5,645 nt of DNA. It comes from Bacteroidota bacterium (GTDB taxonomy: Bacteria; Bacteroidota; Bacteroidia; Chitinophagales; Chitinophagaceae). Each line of letters begins with the position of its first letter. Position 1 is the stretch's first letter. This document shows positions 1-4,833 of this stretch, one piece after another. Position numbers and translations under genes: made by a program. The notes beneath the pieces are model-generated. The model saw only the letters and a program-made list of their open reading frames with translations. It did not search any database and was not told the origin of the DNA. The stretch covers positions 1-5,645 of the forward strand of contig JAEWDG010000262.1 of NCBI GenBank assembly GCA_023390215.1. Reading direction: 5' to 3'.

Positions 1-775
1 GCTTTATAGTTGTGATAAACTGGATAATTGCAGCAAGAACAACAAGAGAATAAATTACAGGTCCCATTTTAACCCACATGATAGATAAGCCATAGGCCGG
101 AATACACGCGATCAGAAATCCATAATACAAGCTGGCCAATTTCGACTTAGCGATGCCCTGTTGCTCGAGCATTTCAGACAGCAAACCAAGTATTACAAAA
201 CTGAACCACCCGTTATACTGGAAGTGGAGAAAAAAATAAACAGACCCTAAATACACCTGCTGGTTTAGATGCCTGGTCGCCAACATATATGCGAGAGAAA
301 AAGCACCCAATGCGGAAAATACATTGAAGAATGAGGCAGCTTTATACCATTTTAAAGAAACCGATTGCACGCTACATGTATTAATAGCTTTCCAAAGCCG
401 TATCATGAAGATCAGCGTACCCAGTATTTGCAAATTGGAGAAGAATATGGACACCGGTCCGTATCCTTCAAAAGGAAAACTCAGTAACATTCCATAAGCG
501 CTCACGAGATTTACCCAAAGCGGAAGGCGGAATCTTTTAATATCATAGTTCGGAAGAAAGGAGGGTAAATGCGATATGATCAGCGCCATCAAGGCCTGTG
601 TGATCCAGCCGGAAAAAGCAAAATGCGAATGCCCATGCAGAAGATTGCGCTGATCGATATACGGTAAGGGAAATGCGATCTTATATCGAAGAATGGTTCC
701 AAGGAGCGCTACAAGAAGTAAACTAAAGAAAGAATTGCGCAACCATTTGCCAGCGAAGTCGTACTCACCCATCAT
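1..775 (-). CDS. multi-pass membrane protein, heme-copper-oxidase-like (3' partial)
   Basis: The minus-strand frame is open from an ATG at 775 to the left edge, giving 258 residues with the C-terminus missing. I see about eight hydrophobic segments, near residues 13-33, 51-69, 85-102, 109-127, 143-166, 175-200, 213-233 and 238-257. Two histidine-rich stretches stand out: HGHSHFAFSGW at 47-57, at the mouth of helix 2, and FFLHFQYNGW at 181-190. The HxHxAFxGW pattern recalls helices of subunit I in the heme-copper oxidase/NO reductase superfamily, where such histidines bind heme. This is similarity by eye only, and the full catalytic set is not visible. A second ATG follows at once at 772. The gene begins 16 nt after the regulator's stop, so the two are probably co-transcribed. 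A role in NO or N2O respiration or in sensing is inferred from context. It could instead be a non-catalytic heme protein. Confidence 0.75.
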   Translation of the reverse strand, partial: MMGEYDFAGKWLRNSFFSLLLVALLGTILRYKIAFPLPYIDQRNLLHGHSHFAFSGWITQALMALIISHLPSFLPNYDIKRFRLPLWVNLVSAYGMLLSFPFEGYGPVSIFFSNLQILGTLIFMIRLWKAINTCSVQSVSLKWYKAASFFNVFSALGAFSLAYMLATRHLNQQVYLGSVYFFLHFQYNGWFSFVILGLLSEMLEQQGIAKSKLASLYYGFLIACIPAYGLSIMWVKMGPVIYSLVVLAAIIQFITTIK

Positions 776-791
776 AAACGATGCGAAGCAA

Positions 792-1424
792 CTACCTTTC
801 CAAATTAGCGGTTATGACCGGGCGCATATTGGGTATATATGCTTTCCCCTTAACGATCTCAATTTCACCGCGATTATGCATCTGCCGCATGGCCCTGATC
901 ACTGTTTCCACGCGAAGACAGGTCATATTTGCAATCTCCTGCCGGGTGAGTTTATATCGTCCACAATCCGGACAAAAATTATTTTGATTTTCTTTTAAAT
1001 ACGAAAGCAGAGAAGCCACGCGGTGTTCGGGTTCGCTCGAGAATAATTCCCTGAGCAAAAAGAATTTGAATCGTAAACGTTCCGCCATCAATTTAAAAAA
1101 AGCAAGACTGATCTCATTATGTTCAGCTATCAGTTGATGAAAATTATCCTTATGCAATTTCAATAAAAGGCTGCCTTCCTGTACAATCGCTGTAGCCGCA
1201 TAGGGCATATCATCAAAGAGAGGCAATTCGCCGAAAGACTGACCGGGTTCAACCACCGAATGCAGGTATTCCTTGCCTTCTTCTGTTACACTCAGCCAGT
1301 GAACTTTTCCCGATATCAGTTGATAATAATAGTTACAGCGCCCTCCTTCCATAAACAACACTTCGCCGGGCAAAGCTTTCTTATATATAGCACCGTATGC
1401 AAGTAACAGATCTACATCAATCAT
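792..1424 (-). CDS. Crp/Fnr-family transcriptional regulator
   Basis: This 210-residue protein has an N-terminal cyclic-nucleotide-binding-type beta-roll (about 12-100, with PGQSFGELPLFDD at 60-72), a long dimerisation helix (about 103-130) and a C-terminal winged helix-turn-helix (about 157-198). The recognition helix RVETVIRAM (171-179) keeps the Glu and Arg that contact DNA in Fnr (its VETISR stretch), but has Ile where Fnr has Ser. The Arg expected in a cAMP phosphate-binding cassette is absent (PYAAT at 74-78), so cAMP binding is unlikely. The N-terminal cysteine cluster of oxygen-sensing Fnr is also missing, although a CPDC pair lies at 151-154 just before the HTH. I chose the ATG at 1424 because the upstream ATG at 1514 would add 30 residues unlike the family and would lie inside the likely promoter. 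It is divergent from the cytochrome-nosZ genes, so a role as their NO- or low-oxygen-responsive activator is inferred. The signal is unknown. Confidence 0.88.
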   Translation of the reverse strand: MIDVDLLLAYGAIYKKALPGEVLFMEGGRCNYYYQLISGKVHWLSVTEEGKEYLHSVVEPGQSFGELPLFDDMPYAATAIVQEGSLLLKLHKDNFHQLIAEHNEISLAFFKLMAERLRFKFFLLRELFSSEPEHRVASLLSYLKENQNNFCPDCGRYKLTRQEIANMTCLRVETVIRAMRQMHNRGEIEIVKGKAYIPNMRPVITANLER

Positions 1425-1484
1425 TCGTAAAGGTTTGAATGGTAACGAAACTATCCTGTGCGCCTCAGGTCGTTGATGATACTT

Positions 1485-1515
1485 GAAAGTTAAGCATATG
1501 ATTATTATCAGCAAA
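1485..1515 (-). promoter_or_regulatory. putative promoter of the Crp/Fnr regulator
   Basis: Read on the minus strand, TTTG (1515-1512) is followed after 19 nt by TAACTTTC (1492-1485). This matches the Bacteroidota sigma-ABfr pattern (TTTG, about 19 nt, TAnnTTTG) with one mismatch. It predicts transcription starting near 1479 and a leader of about 55 nt before the ATG at 1424. It also overlaps the alternative upstream start codon at 1514, which argues against that start. The match was found by eye and not tested against background frequency. Confidence 0.45.
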
Positions 1516-1519
1516 GCAC

Positions 1520-1544
1520 TAAAGGCATCTTTTAAAAGCCTTTA
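1520..1544. repeat. 7-bp inverted repeat upstream of the regulator promoter
   Basis: TAAAGGC (1520-1526) and GCCTTTA (1538-1544) are perfect inverted arms around an 11-nt AT-rich spacer that itself contains TTTTAAAA. The repeat sits just upstream of the regulator's -33-like element, with its centre about 53 bp before the predicted start. It could be a protein-binding site for autoregulation or a chance hairpin. Its arms do not match the palindrome at 1607-1630, so a different protein would be needed. Confidence 0.35.
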
Positions 1545-1565
1545 CTGTATTGGATTCGATGATAA

Positions 1566-1585
1566 ATGTAGAAATCCGGCTACAT
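1566..1585. repeat. 6-bp inverted repeat in the divergent control region
   Basis: ATGTAG (1566-1571) and CTACAT (1580-1585) are perfect inverted arms separated by 8 nt. The spacing differs from the Fnr-type 5-4-5 layout. It lies between the two outward promoters and could be a second operator, but arms this short can easily arise by chance. Confidence 0.25.
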
Positions 1586-1606
1586 AAAGCTTAATTGAGC
1601 ACAGGA

Positions 1607-1630
1607 ATTTTATGCGTACACGCATAAAAT
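1607..1630. promoter_or_regulatory. perfect palindrome, candidate Crp/Fnr operator
   Basis: ATTTTATGCG (1607-1616) and CGCATAAAAT (1621-1630) are perfect 10-bp inverted arms around TACA. The inner part reads ATGCG-N4-CGCAT, with the 5-4-5 spacing and the TG-N8-CA core of Fnr-family sites (TTGAT-N4-ATCAA) but different flanking bases. The adjacent regulator keeps the Glu and Arg of the Fnr recognition helix and replaces its Ser by Ile, which fits an altered half-site. The centre lies about 54 bp upstream of the start predicted from the plus-strand promoter, so activation is the likelier mode. The pairing of protein and site is inference. Confidence 0.6.
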
Positions 1631-1640
1631 GAGTTTAAGG

Positions 1641-1667
1641 TTGGAATTAATCTTGCAGCGTAATTTG
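1641..1667 (+). promoter_or_regulatory. putative promoter of the cytochrome c-nosZ transcript
   Basis: TTG at 1641-1643 is followed after 17 nt by TAATTTG at 1661-1667. This is close to the Bacteroidota -33/-7 elements but one base short of TAnnTTTG. The predicted start is near 1673, leaving a leader of only about 13 nt before the ATG at 1686. An imperfect promoter just downstream of a palindrome is what an activator-dependent promoter would look like. The match is by eye. Confidence 0.35.
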
Positions 1668-1685
1668 TTAAAAAACAATACTATT

Positions 1686-2168
1686 ATGAAACAGGTCATT
1701 TTTTCTATTGTACTGGGTTTTACCCTTTTCTCCTGTGGCGGAGGTTCTGAAGAAAACACAAAGGATCAAACACCGGCACCTGCGGCCGGTCAGCCTGCGG
1801 GATCAGCCGGAAATCCAAGCTATGATCCCAACCGCGGATCAGGTAAATTCACCCATGTAGATGTTGGTGATAAGCTCGATGCTGCAATGGCAGAAAAAGG
1901 AAGCAAAGTATATGACGTGAAATGTGCCAGTTGTCATAAACTCAGTGATGAAAAACTGGTTGGTCCAGGCTGGAAAGGCGTTACACAAAGGCATCAGCCA
2001 GAATGGATCATGAACTTTGTTACCAACACTGATGAAATGCTCGATAAGGATCCAAAAGCCCAGGCTATGCTCGAAATATGTTTGGTGAGAATGCCAAATC
2101 AGAACCTCTCTGATGATGAAGCCCGCACACTGTTGGAGTTTATGAGAAAGAACGATGGCGTAAAATAA
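1686..2168 (+). CDS. lipoprotein monoheme cytochrome c, likely electron donor to NosZ
   Basis: This 160-residue protein begins with a lipoprotein signal (MKQVIFSIVLGFTLFSC, lipidated Cys17). A low-complexity Gly/Pro/Ala-rich linker runs to about residue 50, followed by one class I cytochrome c domain. The heme-attachment motif CASCH is at 80-84, GPGW at 93-96, and the likely distal heme ligand is Met136 in RMPNQ. An in-frame ATG at 1629 was rejected because it would put 19 residues before the signal peptide and lies inside the palindrome. There is no clear Shine-Dalgarno, as is usual in Bacteroidota. The gene ends 25 nt before nosZ with no terminator between, so the two should be co-transcribed. 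Small c-type cytochromes beside clade II nosZ are thought to carry electrons from the quinol/cytochrome pool to CuA. The partner here is inferred from position. Confidence 0.92.
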   Translation: MKQVIFSIVLGFTLFSCGGGSEENTKDQTPAPAAGQPAGSAGNPSYDPNRGSGKFTHVDVGDKLDAAMAEKGSKVYDVKCASCHKLSDEKLVGPGWKGVTQRHQPEWIMNFVTNTDEMLDKDPKAQAMLEICLVRMPNQNLSDDEARTLLEFMRKNDGVK

Positions 2169-2193
2169 AATAACGATAACCAAAACTTAAGGA

Positions 2194-4191
2194 ATGAAAC
2201 AGAATACAAAGGTTCTGCTGGCAGTACTATGCCTTGCAGGAACCATGCTGGGGGAATCTTGTAAACCTAAAAATGCAGGCTCTGCAGTTACGGGCGACGC
2301 AGCAAGCAAAGCATACATTGCCCCTGGTAAATACGATGAATTTTACAATTTTGTATCCGGAGGATTCAGCGGGCAAATGAGTGTTTACGGGCTTCCCAGC
2401 GGAAGACTGCTGCGCGTTATTCCGGTATTTTCAATTGATCCCGAAAAAGGATATGGCTATAGCGAGGAAACAAAGCCGATGTTAAATACATCTCACGGCT
2501 TTATTCCATGGGATGATCTCCATCACACAGAACTATCACAAACAAATGGAGAGATCGATGGAAGATGGCTCTTCGGTAATGCCAACAATACACCGCGTAT
2601 TGCACGGCTCGATTTAACTACGTTCAGAACGGCGGAAATCCTTGAGTTACCCAACAGTGCGGGTAACCATAGTTCTCCATTCATTACAGAAAATACCGAA
2701 TATGTAGTTGCCGGAACACGTTTCAGTGTGCCGCCGGATGATGTAAGCGGAGACGTTCCTATCAATAGTTACAAAAAGAATTTTAAAGGATATATCAGTT
2801 TTGTTGGTGTTGACAAAACGACCGGGGCAATGGACATCTCCTTCCAGATCCGCTGCCCTGGTGTAAACTTCGATCTGAGCCATGCAGGTAAAGGAAAATC
2901 ACATGGATGGTTCTTCTTCAGTTGCTATAATACCGAACAGGCAAATACCTTACTTGAAGTTAATGCCTCACAGAGAGATAAAGATTTTATCATGGCAGTC
3001 AACTGGAAGAAAGCTGAGGAGTATCTCAAAGCGGGTAAAGGAAAAAAGGTTCCCGTGAAGTATGCACACAATGTATACAATGAGAAAACACATACGGCGA
3101 CATCTGAATTCAGAAATGAAGTGACCGTACTTGACGCTTCTGAGTTGAAAGACATTTGCTACTTCATCCCCTGCCCTAAATCACCGCATGGTTGTGATGT
3201 TGATCCCACCGGAGAATATATTGTTGGTAGCGGAAAGCTGGCAGCGCTGATCCCAGTTTTCAGTTTCGATAAAATGATTAAAGCGATCGCAGATAAAAAT
3301 TTCGCCGGAGATTATGAAGGTATTCCGGTGATTAAATATGAAGTTGCCCTGCATGGTGAAGTACAAAAACCGGGACTCGGACCTTTACATACAGAATTTG
3401 ATGGTAAAGGAAACGCCTACACTACTTTCTTCGTTTCAAGTGAGGTTGTAAAATGGAATATCAAAGACCTGAAAGTATTGGATCGCGCACCTACTTATTA
3501 TTCTGTTGGGCATTTATGCATACCCGGAGGAGACTCAAGAAAACCAAACGCGAAATATGTGATCGCCTACAATAAGATCACAAAGGACCGCTTCCTGCCT
3601 ACCGGCCCGGAACTGGCTCAAAGCGCACAGTTGTATGATATCAGCGGCGATAAAATGCAGCTGATACTTGATTTCCCCACCATTGGTGAACCTCACTATG
3701 CACAGGCTGTTTCGGCAGATTTGATCAAAGGAAAATCTGTCAAGTTCTTTAAGATCGATGAGAATGAAAACCCTTACGTGTCAAAAGGAGAAAATACAAC
3801 CAAAGTAGTCAGAGAAGGAAATAAGGTGCATGTATATATGACCTGTATCCGTTCACATTTCTCTCCTGATAATATTGAAGGTATCAGAACAGGTGATGAA
3901 GTGTATTTCCATGTAACCAACCTTGAACAGGATTGGGACGTACCACATGGCTTTGCAATAAAAGGCGCGAATAATGCTGAGTTGCTGATCATGCCGGGTG
4001 AAACTCAAACTTTGAAATGGATCGCTGAAAAACCAGGTATGTTCCCCTTCTATTGTACAGACTTCTGCAGCGCACTTCACCAGGAAATGCAGGGATACAT
4101 GCGCGTTTCTCCTCCGGGAAGTAATGTACCACTGACATTCAGCACCGGTAAAAATTTACCTCCTGCTGATTCCAGCGGAGCTACTAAATAA
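2194..4191 (+). CDS. nosZ: nitrous-oxide reductase, clade II (Sec type)
   Basis: This 665-residue periplasmic multicopper enzyme reduces N2O to N2 and water. An N-terminal beta-propeller carries the seven histidines expected for CuZ: His110 and His111 (DLHHTE), His159 (GNHSS), His332 (SPHG), His399 (PLHTEFDG), His440 (VGHL) and His501 (GEPHYA). The C-terminal cupredoxin domain has the CuA ligands His585 (DVPHGF), Cys621, Cys625, His629 and Met632 (CTDFCSALHQEM), with Asp623 at the backbone-ligand position that is Trp in clade I. All ligands are intact, so the enzyme should be active. The N-terminus is a Sec-type signal without a twin-arginine motif, which marks clade II. Cys23 (LGESC) might be lipidated, but the lipobox is poor. 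AAGGA directly abuts the start codon, too close to be a good ribosome site. It follows the cytochrome c gene and is followed by a strong terminator. Confidence 0.98.
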   Translation: MKQNTKVLLAVLCLAGTMLGESCKPKNAGSAVTGDAASKAYIAPGKYDEFYNFVSGGFSGQMSVYGLPSGRLLRVIPVFSIDPEKGYGYSEETKPMLNTSHGFIPWDDLHHTELSQTNGEIDGRWLFGNANNTPRIARLDLTTFRTAEILELPNSAGNHSSPFITENTEYVVAGTRFSVPPDDVSGDVPINSYKKNFKGYISFVGVDKTTGAMDISFQIRCPGVNFDLSHAGKGKSHGWFFFSCYNTEQANTLLEVNASQRDKDFIMAVNWKKAEEYLKAGKGKKVPVKYAHNVYNEKTHTATSEFRNEVTVLDASELKDICYFIPCPKSPHGCDVDPTGEYIVGSGKLAALIPVFSFDKMIKAIADKNFAGDYEGIPVIKYEVALHGEVQKPGLGPLHTEFDGKGNAYTTFFVSSEVVKWNIKDLKVLDRAPTYYSVGHLCIPGGDSRKPNAKYVIAYNKITKDRFLPTGPELAQSAQLYDISGDKMQLILDFPTIGEPHYAQAVSADLIKGKSVKFFKIDENENPYVSKGENTTKVVREGNKVHVYMTCIRSHFSPDNIEGIRTGDEVYFHVTNLEQDWDVPHGFAIKGANNAELLIMPGETQTLKWIAEKPGMFPFYCTDFCSALHQEMQGYMRVSPPGSNVPLTFSTGKNLPPADSSGATK

Positions 4192-4195
4192 ACAT

Positions 4196-4236
4196 GTTAG
4201 CCGGTGCAGCATCAGGTGTACCGGCTAACTTTTTTT
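4196..4236 (+). terminator. intrinsic terminator after nosZ
   Basis: GTTAGCCGGT (4196-4205) pairs perfectly with ACCGGCTAAC (4220-4229), and seven Ts follow (4230-4236). Three more pairs (one a G-U wobble) extend the stem inward and leave an 8-nt loop. It begins 5 nt after the nosZ stop and ends 21 nt before the next start codon, so it separates nosZ from the accessory genes. I see no convincing new promoter in the 66-nt gap. Confidence 0.85.
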
Positions 4237-4257
4237 CCAGATACCAAAACTGATTTT

Positions 4258-4827
4258 ATGAAAAAGTTTTTAAATGTTGTTTTCGTAACAACCATTAGTA
4301 TGCTTTTTTCCTGTAACAGCCCTGAAACCCCGACTACTGAGAAACAGTCACCTGCCAATGAAAACACGCAGCAGGGCGGACAGGAAAATGTAAAGGATGA
4401 AGAGTCAGCGAAAGATGTTGTAAAAATCGCCATGTCTTCAAAAGATCACACGACACTTGTTGCTGCTTTAAAACAAGCCGATCTTGTCACTTCTTTATCA
4501 AACGCTGGCCCGTTTACCGTATTCGCACCTACAAACGCTGCTTTTGATAAACTTCCAAAGGGAACCCTTGATGAATTGATGAAAGATGATAAAAAAGCTG
4601 ACCTGCAAAACATACTTCAATATCACGTTGCCGTTTCCACTTTAAAGGCTGAAAATTTTACAGATGGACAAACGCTCGGAATGGTGAATGGAGATAATAT
4701 TACGATTTCTGTGAAAGATGGAAAAATCATGTTGAATAACAGCGCCACTATTATAGCCTCAATACCGGCATCGAATGGCATTATTCATGTGATAGACGCT
4801 GTACTATTGCCGCCTGCAAAAAAATAA
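4258..4827 (+). CDS. fasciclin (FAS1) domain lipoprotein
   Basis: This 189-residue protein has a lipoprotein signal (MKKFLNVVFVTTISMLFSC, Cys19), a charged Pro/Thr/Glu/Gln-rich linker to about residue 50, and one FAS1 domain (about 52-186). Both conserved FAS1 motifs are visible: GPFTVFAPTNAAF (84-96) and NGIIHVIDAVLLP (173-185), with LQNILQYHV (116-124) between them. FAS1 domains are usually linked to adhesion or protein-protein contact and have no known enzymatic role. A function in N2O respiration is therefore not established and could be scaffolding at the membrane. A GTG 18 codons upstream at 4204 was rejected because it lies in the terminator stem and would precede the signal peptide. 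The gene sits 6 nt before the membrane/NosL frame, so the two share a transcript that must start by read-through of the terminator or at an unseen promoter. Confidence 0.93.
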   Translation: MKKFLNVVFVTTISMLFSCNSPETPTTEKQSPANENTQQGGQENVKDEESAKDVVKIAMSSKDHTTLVAALKQADLVTSLSNAGPFTVFAPTNAAFDKLPKGTLDELMKDDKKADLQNILQYHVAVSTLKAENFTDGQTLGMVNGDNITISVKDGKIMLNNSATIIASIPASNGIIHVIDAVLLPPAKK

Positions 4828-4833
4828 ACCGAG

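Noticed and set aside
693..998. Plus-strand 101-residue frame, and an overlapping 68-residue one
   Set aside because: Both lie opposite the regulator and membrane-protein genes, and their translations show no domain or signal. They are antisense shadows.
1425..1514. N-terminal extension of the Crp/Fnr regulator from an ATG at 1514
   Set aside because: The extra 30 residues do not resemble the family, and the region carries a good promoter candidate for the shorter gene.
1629..1685. Upstream in-frame ATG for the cytochrome c gene
   Set aside because: It would put 19 residues before a normal lipoprotein signal, and it falls inside the perfect palindrome and upstream of the putative promoter.
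2194..2265. Twin-arginine export of NosZ
   Set aside because: The signal peptide has no Arg-Arg motif. The Sec-type signal agrees with clade II.
1839..4080. Several minus-strand frames of 61-114 residues opposite the cytochrome and nosZ
   Set aside because: They overlap strongly supported genes on the other strand and have no recognisable motifs.
4204..4257. GTG start for the FAS1 gene
   Set aside because: It lies in the terminator stem and adds residues before a clear lipoprotein signal beginning at 4258.
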